Shown here in pieces: positions 34,766-44,437 of a stretch of 64,000 nucleotides of DNA. Origin of the DNA: Melastoma dodecandrum (lineage: Eukaryota > Streptophyta > Magnoliopsida > Myrtales > Melastomataceae); assembly GCA_029817715.1 (NCBI GenBank), contig JARUPY010000539.1, forward strand, positions 7,911,501-7,975,500, in the 5' to 3' direction. The notes below the pieces were generated by a model. The model saw nothing but the letters and a program-made list of their open reading frames with translations, ran no database searches and was not told where the DNA came from. The translations under genes and the position numbers were made by a program. Numbering within the stretch: the stretch's first letter is position 1; each line of letters opens with the position of its first letter.

Positions 34766-34784
34766 GTCCCCAGTGGAGTCGCCA
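34766..34784 (-). promoter_or_regulatory. LARD primer-binding site
   Basis: The - strand TGGCGACTCCACTGGGGAC, 7 bp inside the 5' LTR, has the TGG start expected for a tRNA 3' CCA complement. This motif is familiar from Tat/Ogre elements, where it is usually assigned to tRNA-Arg; the tRNA identity is from memory. Confidence 0.75.
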
Positions 34785-34791
34785 TCCGAGG

Positions 34792-37558
34792 TGTAAACGC
34801 GCCTTCCGGCCTAGCACACGCGTGGCGGTTGGGACGACCCGAGGATCCGGGCCCGCTCCTCAAGGCCCAACCGGTCGACGTCACGACTCGAGCATCGGAC
34901 GCTGCGGAAGGAAATTGGGTGATCCCTCCCTGGGTTCCTAACTGGGCCTGCTCGGGCCCTCGCCGACCGTCTCTGTTTTCCTAAGAAGCGGCGGGCGAAA
35001 GGCGGAGCATGATCCGAAGAAGGAACTTTCGGGAGAAATCGGGAGCGGCTCGTGTCGTCAGTTCCTCATCCAAAATGGCTCCGTAAAAAGGTTGTTGTTG
35101 TTTAACCTAGGTAAACTAAACGGAGTCGCCACCGACTTTATTTATAAAAGCTGTTTAAGTCGGAAAAAACAGTTGGTTCGGGGATTACTAGTTACTAACT
35201 CTTACATTCTAACATGCGAAAAAGGGAGGTGACGTTTGCTCCAAAAGATTTGCTTTTGTTTGACGGGCATTGGACCCGATCCGGGCATGACTCCGGACTC
35301 ATGTCAATGTTTTACGGGCGTTGGACCCGATTCAGGCTTTGGACCCGAACTCATGTTTGTTGATAGCAAACAACATGCGACAATAAACCTATGAGCCTAA
35401 GGCATGCGGACAAGCACAAACAATTATTGAGATCAAAGGGGGCGGGGAAGGATGGTGACCGTGGACCTATGCACTTGGGCCCACGGCCCGTTACAAGTGG
35501 ATTTTCTATCTTTTCAGGGAGGCCCGCACCTCCCCTTTTGTACCTCAAGTGGTGGGAGCCGCTTGATGATCTTGACATCGCAAGTGGAAAGATTCATGCG
35601 CCTTCGACAATCCTTCGAGAAGCTTGGGCCCGGCCTTTGAAATTTGTGCATCCGTTGTACATGCATAGACCAAAAGACGAATTGTAAGTTATACGATATA
35701 AGAATTCACATGTGTTTTAAGTAAATAAACGGATGATCATGTTCATCGAACACCCTGTACACTTAATCATATTACAAATAGTTACTTAATTACGAATTTC
35801 AACTAACATAGATTGCGCACAGTACAGAAAACATATTATAACTTTGGCTAGGATTGTCCGATTCAATCGAAATTTGAACCAACAGATCTCAAACTTAATG
35901 AAGAGTTTGCATGCTAAATTTTATGAAAATCTAACGGTGTAATCTCTCAAGATCAAGGAACAAATATGTCTGTCCGGAAAAGCAGAACGGTTTGCACAGA
36001 TGGTGTTGTTTCGATGATTTGGTCCTCGAATGTCGGATCCAATCGGACTGAAAAAGGACTTCACAGAAAGATAAAACTATGAAGAATGTGTGTAAAAAAT
36101 TTCACATGGATCCAACGGTTGGATCGTCAGATATACAGGTGTAAAAAGTTAGACCATTTTGTAGACTCGGTCTGACTTCGGCTGGGTAAAGTTCGGGAAA
36201 GAAAAATGGAAAACTTTATATCCTCAAAATGAAAAAATGTGTATGATATGTCAAAATCACCAGGATGAAATGAAGAACATATCTATAAAATTTGGCAATG
36301 ATCCAATGGTGGGATCTACCGTTATTGAATAAAGAACATTCTAGCGACACTCAGGAAATCTTACGGATTGTACAGTCTGTTCGTAAGATTGTTTCATATT
36401 ATGCTAGAATCTTCAACAGTTGATACCGTATTAAAGTCTAGTTTAACTGCGAAAAATTTGAGTAAGATCCAACGGTTAGATCTCTCGAAACTTCCCTGGA
36501 AGCATTAATGCAACAGGCTGTCCTGCTGCGGCCAGCGAAAGTGACGGCCGTCTCGGGGGAAATAACTCGATCCTCGATCAACCAAAAGTTAAATAAAAAA
36601 TATCTCCAAGATCATCACTTATTGTAGATCATTTGACCTTTGAGGTCGACGTTCGAAAACGTCCGTAACCTCTTCGAAAAAAATCAGCATTTGGAGGTGT
36701 TGCCGGAGAAAACAATTGAAATAGAAGGCCAGGAGATGTCCCGACACTTCCGTGCCACAAATGAAAGCTTTGAGGTCTAAGAGACGTACGAAAATGTGTT
36801 AGGGAGGAGTTTATGTGATTACGACCTTTTTTTCGCCGTGATCAAATACCGGAGGAAGGTGGCACGCCGGCTGTCCCTTGTCTGTAACTTCGGCCGTCAC
36901 GACCTCGTCCGAAGGCTCGTTCCTCACCCGATGGTGTGTGTGGTAGGCCAAAGAAGGAAGTGAACGATGGAGTCAGCATATCCAACATGGTAGAAGCATG
37001 CTTTAGTTAGTAAAGTGAGAAGAAGTCTCACCGAGGGGTTACCTCGCCCCGGGGAGGATGAACGACGTCGGGAGGGTGTCGGCTAGTAGGCTAGTCGGGA
37101 GGCTTTGGTTCGTCAGCACTGGAGAGGGGAGTCCTTGGCTCCGGTTTCTATTTGTACGTCAGGGAGGAGTTGGCCTCTGGTTGTATGTGAAGAAATTTGT
37201 CTCCGATTCCCAGAGGGGTTGGCCTCCAGTTCTCAGAGGGGGTGGAGCGTCTTGAGGTGAGGGACGTCTCTGTGATTGGAGATTATCTGATGGGAATGAG
37301 GAGGCTTTGGCTCTTAGGATTTCAGAGATTCTATAATGGGGAATCTCTGATTTTGTTTACGTGTTGTGATTTTCTGATTGATGGTTTATTTTTGGAGACT
37401 TTGGCTCTGTGAGGAAATAAAATGTCAGATTGCTGGGATCGATAGGTTTTTTGGGTGATAAGGGAATTTGGAGAAATCGTGTGAAATATCCCCTGAAATC
37501 TCTATTGATTGGAGAATTTCTATTTTCTTTTTTTTCGGATTTTATTTGGGGTATTACC
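34792..37558 (-). repeat. LARD 5' LTR
   Basis: 2767-bp partner of the 3' LTR, with many scattered substitutions and small indels (for example near 36180, 36430 and 36760). Its outer end reads GTATTACC where the other copy has GTATTACA. Confidence 0.9.
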
Positions 37559-37563
37559 GCATG

Positions 37564-38245
37564 TTTGGGAGTCCTGGCACTCGTCGGGATCTGCCGAGTC
37601 GTGTGTTAAGAGATGCAATGAATCCTATTCGGGTCTAAAACTTGTATTCGTGAAAAGAAAAAGTATTGAGCTCTCGGATTATGTTACAGATCACACATCA
37701 AACTGAACAAATGTACAGCTTTCCCTTTTCCTTATGTTGGCAGGCCCTTTAAATGGGCTTACAACTAATACTAGGCCCAACCCAATTACTTTTACCAACC
37801 GACTCCCGAACAAATGCTTGATTTTGCCCCAGAGGGGATGAGCACAGGGTGTTCGACTGCGAAAACACATTGCGAATACTTTCGTCAACGTTCGTGGTTC
37901 GTGAATGATTGTCACCCGAGAAAAGAACTCGGGAAAAAGCAATGTCTTTGGAGGTTTCCCTTCGCCGTTAGCTAAAACGGAATGAGTTTATTCTAATCAA
38001 AGGAGGTTTCACTTCACCTTATCTTGAGTATGCATGAATGTCAAGTTTCAATCAGACGGATAAACCATTCACTCTTATTAGATAAACCTCCTCCACCTTT
38101 GAAAAACAGGTGAATAGCGGACAACGATAAAAATCGATTAACACTCATAAGAAAAGTCCTTACACATGTTATTCGATGCTCTTGTAGCCATATACTTAAA
38201 GTTCCTAAAGTAAAAGTAAAAGATAAGCATAATGTGCCTGCATGT
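37564..38245. other. spacer between LARD and first Mutator-like element
   Basis: 682 bp with no recognised gene. A block at 37740-37800 (AATGGGCTTACAACTAATAC and GGCCCAACCCAATTA) has the look of an LTR or UTR end, but nothing definite can be assigned. Confidence 0.3.
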
Positions 38246-38254
38246 AGGTGTCTG

Positions 38255-38968
38255 GGAAACGGCTAACGGTACGTGCACGTAACGGTTACGTAGTTTACTA
38301 ATTAATACTAACGAAAAGTAGTAATTTCTACTAAAAGTTGACCGTTACTAACGAAGTCAACGCATATTTAGTAAAAAATGTAGTAAAATTTACTACTTTT
38401 CGGTCAACTTAGTAAAAAATTATGGAAATTTTACTACTTTTGCACTGTTCATTTCAGTTCAAGTGTACTACTTTTGCGCTGACTTTACTAAAACATTTCC
38501 ATTAGTAACGTCAACGCATAATTAGTAAAAAAAGTAGTAAAATTTACTCCTTTTTCTACAAATTTTGCGTTAACTTTACTAAATTTTTTCGTATTTTAGT
38601 AAAGTCAAACCAGTTTAGTAAAAAAAGGAGTAAAATTTACTCCTTTTTTTACTAATCCTACATTGACGTTACTAACGGAAATGTTTTAATAAAGTCAGCA
38701 CAATGTTAGTAAAAAATGTAGTAAATTTTGCTACTTTTTACTGTACGAATTATGCCGATAATTAGTAACTGTTTACTAATTCTGGTGTTTTTAAAATTTT
38801 ACTAATTTTGAGTTGCTTTTACTAAAAAAAGTAGTAAACTGTTACTAAAAAATGAAGGTGTTTACTAACAAATTTACTAATTAGAACAGTGTTTTCGAAC
38901 CTAACTCTGAACATATTTATGTTGTGAAATTACCTCTCTACCCTGGTTACTAAACTTATTACTAATTT
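38255..38968 (+). repeat. MULE 1 left terminal inverted repeat
   Basis: 714 bp starting GGAAACGGCTAACGG. It consists almost wholly of spaced TTTACTA / TAGTAAA words in both orientations, so the repeat is itself quasi-palindromic. It ends in CTAAACTTATTACTAATTT. Confidence 0.9.
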
Positions 38969-38982
38969 CGGATGACCGAAAT

Positions 38983-39598
38983 CGTCATTCGGTTCGTAGC
39001 GTTGGTAACTCCCGGCGATCGTCCCCTTGGTGGTCCGCTTTCCTTTTCGGCCGCCGTGTGTGGTGTTGGTGATCAACTTCGACGGCGGCTCTTCTGCAAG
39101 TTCCCCCGCTTCCGTTTTGCAGTATGTCTTTTCCCGTGTGATTAGGGTTTGGGTCAGTGGAGGGCGTCCTCATTTGTTTGGGTGTGGGTGGCGGTTGTGG
39201 TTGTGGGTCATGGGTGTGGGTCGTGGTTGTTGTTGGTAGTCCTCGTGAGTTACCACTTGTCGGTACTCCTCCTGATTTGAGTCATGCTTGGGTTTTACTT
39301 GGAGTCGTCATTCCGTTCGTATCGTTGTTAACTCCCGGCCATCATCCCCTTCGTGCTTCGCTTTCCTTTCCGGCCGCTGTGTGTGGTGTTGCAGATGAAC
39401 TTCGCGGGCGGCTCTTCTGCAAGTTCCCCCGCTTCCGTTTTGCAGTTTGTCTTTTCGAGTTTGATTAGGGTTTGGGTCGGTGGTGGGCGTCCTCATTTGT
39501 TTGGGTGTGGGTCTTGGTTGTCCTTGGTTGTCCTCCTGAGTTGTTGTTTGTCGGTACTCCTCCTGATTTGGCTCATGCTTGGGTTTTACTTGGTCTAG
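38983..39598 (+). repeat. tandem duplication of about 300 bp inside MULE 1
   Basis: Two imperfect copies (38983-39305 and 39306-39598), each starting CGTCATTC(G/C)GTTCGTA and ending CATGCTTGGGTTTTACTTGG. Both hold the TTCTGCAAGTTCCCCCGCTT core. The duplication lies between the left TIR and the + strand gene and may act as its promoter or leader. Translations are low-complexity and not convincing. Confidence 0.85.
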
Positions 39599-39858
39599 GT
39601 CTGTGCTGTTAAGCGTGTACCAGGGACCTAGAACGGTTTGGTTGTTTTGGTTTAATTTGGTGAAAGCACAATCGGGTTTGAGTTGGTTCGGTTTGAGTTG
39701 GTTGGGTTTTGATCTGCTTTGGCTTTGGCTTTTGGTTTTGTTATGGTTTCGATTTGGTTTGTTTTCGGGGCATCTGGCTGGAGTGGGGTCCGATCTTCAT
39801 TTCGTTTTATGTTAATTTGATATGGATTTGTGAGGGGCTGTGAACCGTCAATGATTTC

Positions 39859-40466
39859 GTGTTTATTTATATGTTGGAAAATGCAGATAAGGAAGATGAT
39901 TTTGCAGATTTGGTCGGAGAATATTCACAGGAGGCAGCGGGTTATGACCCTCCAGAAACTGGAATTCAATTCAACACACCTGGTTCTTCTCGAAAGGAGA
40001 AGGCGAAGGTTGTGCGAAAATCCAAGGTAATGATGATTTCCATCTTTTGTGAGTGTTAGCAGTATTCGTGATTGTAGTATTGAGGTATTCGCGATGTATA
40101 TTGTTACAGGATTACCTTTATACGCGGTGTAGTCCGCGAAAGTTATTGGTGGTGCTGAATACATTTAACGAAGCCAAGAGGGCTGCCCTTTCTGACCTAG
40201 GATTTGAAGGGCTACTGTATCTGGCAAGTCGGCAAGTTCATCACAACACCTTGAAGTGTCTTCTCAAGTTGTTCGACCCCGTTAAGAAGGTTATGGTCAT
40301 CGACGGTGTGGAACACCGGATGCTCTCTTTGGATGTTGAGGCGCTGATTGGCATTCCGGCTACCAAAGTCGGTGTCCCGTTTAGCGGACACATGGACACC
40401 GTTCATGACGAGCTGAAGAGGTGGGCACACGGAAAACCAAACGTCTCAAAATGTAAGCAGCTGTAA
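39859..40466 (+). pseudogene. fragment of a transposon Ulp1-type gene (N-terminal region only)
   Basis: A first exon-like part (NADKEDDFADLVGEYSQEAA, to about 40026) is followed by a possible GT-AG intron ending ATTGTTACAG (40110). It then reads LYTRCSPRKLLVVLNTFNEA, ALSDLGFEGLLYLASRQVHH, LKLFDPVKKVMVIDGVEHRM and LDVEALIGIPATKVG. This resembles the N-terminal helical region of plant proteins that in Mutator and CACTA elements carry a C-terminal Ulp1/SENP-like protease. No protease His-Asp-Cys region follows; the frame stops at 40466 and overlaps the 3' end of the transposase relic on the other strand. The identification rests on family resemblance and is tentative. Confidence 0.5.
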
Positions 40467-42060
40467 CTGAGTTGGGCATTTTGTTTGCCAGATGACACTT
40501 GCACGCATCTATGCTCACCGTCATAACACGAAAGACTGTATACCCTCGCTATATTCCCGTCAACTATATCTTCCACATAAAATCGTGCTTCCTTTTTCAT
40601 TTCGGACTGAACTCTACGAAAAGAACTCAGGGTGTACAATTGACTTGCATCCTCCTCAAGTCGGCGCAACATCGTAGTTGGCCTGAATGCCTTATGCATT
40701 GATTTGAAGTCCTCTTCGTATTCCTTGTGACGAAGATCAGCAACTGCGCGCTCGAAATTGTTAACGAAATCATGCAGTTTATGTTTGCTGTCGACATATC
40801 CCTTCATGTAACGATGCATTCATTCGCATCGTTGAGTGCTTCTAAGTTCTGCCCAGAAATGACCATGCAGATATGTTTGCCACCACATATGTCGGCATAC
40901 ATAAATTTGTTGTAGCCATCTAATGCTTATGGATCCTGTATGGCTCATTAAAGACTCCTACTCCTCTTCAACTTCTTCACTTGGTCTACTGTTGTACATG
41001 AATGACGAAATACGAGCTCGCATACCCGGGTCCTGTACACGACAATTGATATTCCGACTAAAATGCCAAAGACATAACCTATGCCTTGACAATGGCCAAA
41101 CTTCTCTCACAGAAGCAATCATCACTTTGTCGGCGTCTGTGACCATGCTTAGCGGATGTTTGCCTCCCATGATCTGTGTATGAGTACGTAGGAGCCAAGT
41201 GTAGTCCGCAATGGTTTCATAACTCATCAAGGCAGTCCCAAACACGGTAGTTTGATGGTGATGATTGCACCGACGATGATCACCATTTGCATTCCATAAT
41301 TGTTTGTCTTGAACGTTGAGTCTAGTGCTACGACATCGCCGAATGCTTGGTAATCAGTGATTGAGGTACTGTCCGCCCAATATATGCGTGTCACTTCATT
41401 ATTTTCCACATGTGATTCGAACGCCATACCACTCTCACTATTCCTCCTAGACAGAACATATGCAAAAACTGAATCACAACGACCAGTCACCCCAGCAGAC
41501 TCTTCCTTCAACTTGCGGTTATTGAGGTCCTTCATTAGGAAACCGGCACGTGAGTGTCCACCAGATGCGTGTACTACTAGTCGCATAATATCACACTGTC
41601 TAAACCCAACGTCAAGCATTCGACGAACAAAGGTCATATCTTCGTCGCCTACTTGCCGCCTTTCTCGCATGAAATATGACAGACGTTTGCTAACCATGTC
41701 ATGATTGTGTTCCAACTTAACTGCAACCAAATTCCACTGCCCATTAACCTCCACTCTCGCTTTAAAGAAACAGTTGCAACCGTTCTTGACAGATGCTCTA
41801 ACCCGACTTCTCGCTGTCAACACAGGGACATCGGAACGCTCGCCTTCCCTTGAACAAACCCACTTTCTCATGACGCATTCACCGTTTCTTAATTTCTGCC
41901 GATCTCTTTTCCGAACTGAAAATCCATGAACCATTGCATACATTTTAATGAACTCTTCAACTTCTTCGGCCGTACCAAATGACATATTCAACATATGTTC
42001 TTCATTCATATCAGTGAGTATATTGAAGAAGTGGTGAACATCCTGGTCACCTACATTCAC
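40403..42060 (-). pseudogene. FAR1/FHY3-type MULE transposase, broken
   Basis: From 42060 downward the first frame has a FAR1 DNA-binding zinc region (YAMVHGFSVRKRDRQ, then MRKWVCSREGER, NGCNCFFKARV and LEHNHDM) and the start of the DDE transposase domain (FGDVVALDSTFKTNNYGM). The frame is lost near 41270. A second frame (41245-40958) gives FGTALMSYETIADYTWLL, VTDADKVMI and HRLCLWHFSRNI, covering the second Asp and the CXWH-type motif. After further stops a third frame (40819-40403) has KLHDFVNNFERAVADLR, LEEDASQLYTLSSFR and a SWIM-like end (YSCLHFETFGFPCAHLF). Its first Cys, normally CSC, is Tyr. FAR1 and FHY3 are domesticated from such transposases; this one sits between TIRs and is a transposon gene. 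Confidence 0.88.
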
Positions 42061-42635
42061 ATTAATGATGAAAGGTTATCAATAGATTAGGGATGATGAA
42101 TAATAATTGCAGGATCAACATCATGTTCTTCACCGAATCTTGACTTTTCCGCATTCAATACACTTTCCATGACGCAGGCCAACGACGACGCAAACCCGAA
42201 ATCCACCACAATCCGAACAAGATGAACCCGTCACTCCGCCTGCAGCCGAACAACACTCCCCTGTCGGACCAGCTGCAGCCGAAGAAGACCTGGGAAACTC
42301 CACCTGCGGCCGAAGAGGATGGACGATGCCGAAGACCTGGGACGATGCCCTCCAGCCGAAGATCTCGGAGGATGACCTACAGAATGTGTGTGGGTTGAAG
42401 ACGACGGCCTGCCGAAGATCTGGGATGAAGCCGACCTGCAGCAGGAACTCGGGGACGACGTGCAGCTAGGAAACCCAAATCCAATGACAAACGCTTTACC
42501 AATATTATATTAAATGCGGATCTGTGTGTTAAAAAGTTAGTAAATTTTGCGACACTGGACCTCATTATTAGTAATTAAGTTAGTAATATTTACGCAGTTG
42601 AACTAAATGCAAACAAAATTAGTAATATGTTTCGT

Positions 42636-43391
42636 AAATTAGTAATAAGTTTAGTAACCAGGGTAGAGAGGTAATTTCACAACATGTTCGGAGGTAGGTT
42701 CGGAAACACTATTCTCATTAGTAAATTTGTTAGTAAACGCCTTCATTTTTTAGTAACTGTTTACTACTTTTTTTAGTAAAAACAACTCAAAATTAGTAAA
42801 ATTTACTAAGAGGAAGAGTTTTTACTAAAAAAAACACCAGAATTAGTAAACAGTTACTAATTATCGGCATAATTCGTACAGTAAAAAGTAGTAAAATTTA
42901 CTACCTTTTTTACTAACATTGCGCTGACTTTACTAAAGCATTTCCGTTAATAACGTCAACGCAGAATTAGTAAAAAAAGTAGTAAATTTTACTCCTTTTT
43001 TTTACTAAAACTGGTTTGACTTTACTAAAATACGAAAAAATTTAGTAAAGTCAACGCAAAATTTGTAGAAAAAGGAGTAAATTTTACTACTTTTTTTACT
43101 AATTCTGCATTGACGTTACTAACGGAAATGTTTTAGTAAAGTCAGCGTAAAAGTAGTAAACTTGAACTGGAATGAACAGTGAAAAAGTAGTAAAATTTCC
43201 ATACTTTTTTACTAAGTTTGTGTTGACTTTACTAAAAGATGACCGAAAAGTAGTAAAATTTACTACATTTTTTACTACTTTTACGTTGACTTCGTTAGTA
43301 ACGGTCAACTTTTAGTAAAATTTACTACTTTTCGTTAGTATTAATTAGTAAACTACGTAACCGTTACGTGCACGTACCGTTAGCTGCTTCC
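42636..43391 (-). repeat. MULE 1 right terminal inverted repeat
   Basis: 756 bp, the reverse complement of the left TIR with small indels (an extra AGTAAAACTCTTCCTCTT-like stretch near 42810 and others). It ends CCGTTAGCTGCTTCC before the target duplication. Confidence 0.9.
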
Positions 43392-43400
43392 AGGTGTCTG

Positions 43401-43744
43401 TAGTTTTGTGCCGTTAAAAGAGGTCAAGAATCATACTTATACTATAAATATATATTAATTTTTTAAAATCTTAGATTAGTCTTTATGGAGGGTGGCATTC
43501 ATTTATTTAGCATCATGTTCTCTAAATCCTCTCACGTTCTTCGTCTGAATGATTGAATGCTCTTACGACACGTATCTTCCTACAATTCTCGTTTGGTTAA
43601 ATTATACAACTTGTTCGTTTGATGTGTTTCGCAAGGTTAGCTTCGCTTATTCAGTGTGAACAAAACAATTTGTGTCGCATCAACCCCATATCTAAGAACT
43701 TGGCTTCTTGATTTAGTCCCAAAGTTCTTATGTGTCAACACAGA
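43401..43744. other. short spacer between the two Mutator-like elements
   Basis: 344 bp of AT-rich sequence with no gene. Two unrelated MULEs inserted this close together. Confidence 0.4.
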
Positions 43745-43754
43745 GAATGTTGGG

Positions 43755-44278
43755 GAGGATTGTACGGATGAACAGTTCGTTTTTAAAAAAATTCGGCAAA
43801 AACGGCCGAAGTTTTGTAAATTAGCGAAATCCCGTCGATGGGGCGCGTTTTGAAACCGCGCCCCCGGGATAACAAAGAGGGCGGGTTTTGAGAACCCGCC
43901 CTCGGTGTAAAATGCAAGGGGGCGGGTTCCCAAAACCCGCCCCTATGGGCAGTGCACACATACCATGAAGGCGCGTTTTGAGAACCCGTCTTTCCATGAA
44001 AACGGGTTCTCAAAACGCGCCCCCCGGACACTTGGAAATTTTTCAAGTGCACGGGGGGCTTCCTCTTAGTCCCAGAAGGGGCGGGTTTTGGGAACCCGCC
44101 CCTTTCCCATGTCCATCAGGGGCGGGTTTTGGGCACCCGCCCCTTTCCCATGTCCACCAGGGGCGGGTTTTGGGAACCCGCCCCTCTCTTACTTTAACAA
44201 GGGGCGGGTTTTGGGAACCCGCCCCTTTCCCATGTGCACCAGGGGCGGGTTTTGAAAACCCGCCCCCGCCCCGACTAT
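43755..44278 (+). repeat. MULE 2 left terminal inverted repeat
   Basis: 524 bp starting GAGGATTGTACGGATGAACA. The outer 110 bp are ordinary sequence; the rest is a chain of palindromes with GC-rich arms such as GGGCGGGTTTTGAGAACCCG. It is 82 bp longer than the right TIR, which is two array units. Confidence 0.92.
44077..44278 (+). repeat. 41-bp hairpin-unit tandem array in MULE 2 left TIR
   Basis: Five units starting near 44077, 44118, 44159, 44200 and 44241. Each is a 25-26-bp near-perfect palindrome (GGGGCGGGTTTTGGGAACCC plus GCCCC) and a 15-bp spacer (TTTCCCATGTCCACC or CTCTTACTTTAACAA). Each unit can fold as a GC-rich hairpin. All frames translate to a repetitive GGFWEPAPF pattern, which is an artefact of the repeat. 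Confidence 0.95.
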
Positions 44279-44437
44279 GTTGCGCTCCAATTTGTTTTAG
44301 AAATGAACCATCTCTGTTCGTTACAACAATAGAAAACACTTCACAGCTAAAAAAATTCACTGATTTATATGTAAAACATCACTGAAATACATCCAAACAT
44401 CAAAGTACATAATGGTTTACAAAAAACGATGACAGTT

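Larger units (their letters stand above)
26221..37558 (-). mobile_element. LARD-like non-autonomous LTR retrotransposon (Tat/Ogre-like ends)
   Basis: Two direct repeats of about 2.8 kb (26221-29039 and 34792-37558) flank a 5.75-kb interior without any pol or gag frame. The candidate target duplication is GCGTG (26216-26220) and GCATG (37559-37563), one mismatch. On the - strand the LTR starts TGTAATACCCC (the right copy has GG for TG) and ends in TTTACA or its variant. The 5' LTR is followed after 7 bp by a TGGCGACTCCACTGGGGAC primer site, and the interior ends with an AAAGAGGGGCAAC polypurine tract before the 3' LTR. Both signals are typical of Tat/Ogre-type gypsy elements. Long LTRs plus a non-coding interior define LARDs, which would need enzymes from a relative. 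Divergence between the LTRs is clear by eye, so the insertion is not recent. Confidence 0.85.
38255..43391 (-). mobile_element. Mutator-like element 1 (FAR1-type), long TIRs, decayed
   Basis: A 5.1-kb element with long inverted repeats (38255-38968 and 42636-43391) and a perfect 9-bp target duplication AGGTGTCTG (38246-38254 and 43392-43400), the Mutator signature. It encodes a FAR1/FHY3-like transposase on the - strand (broken) and a second, convergent gene on the + strand resembling the N-terminal part of transposon Ulp1-type proteins. Perfect TSD and well-matched TIRs contrast with the broken transposase, so the copy probably moved with enzyme supplied in trans or decayed after insertion. 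Confidence 0.92.

Noticed and set aside
39157..39815. Gly/Val/Trp- and Leu/Trp-rich open frames on the + strand of MULE 1
   Set aside because: Low complexity from GTTTGGTT-type repeats and the tandem duplication; no conserved domain.
43637..44385. Overlapping open frames on both strands of the MULE 2 left TIR (GGFWEPAP-type repeats)
   Set aside because: They are by-products of the GC-rich palindrome array and appear in mirror form in the right TIR.
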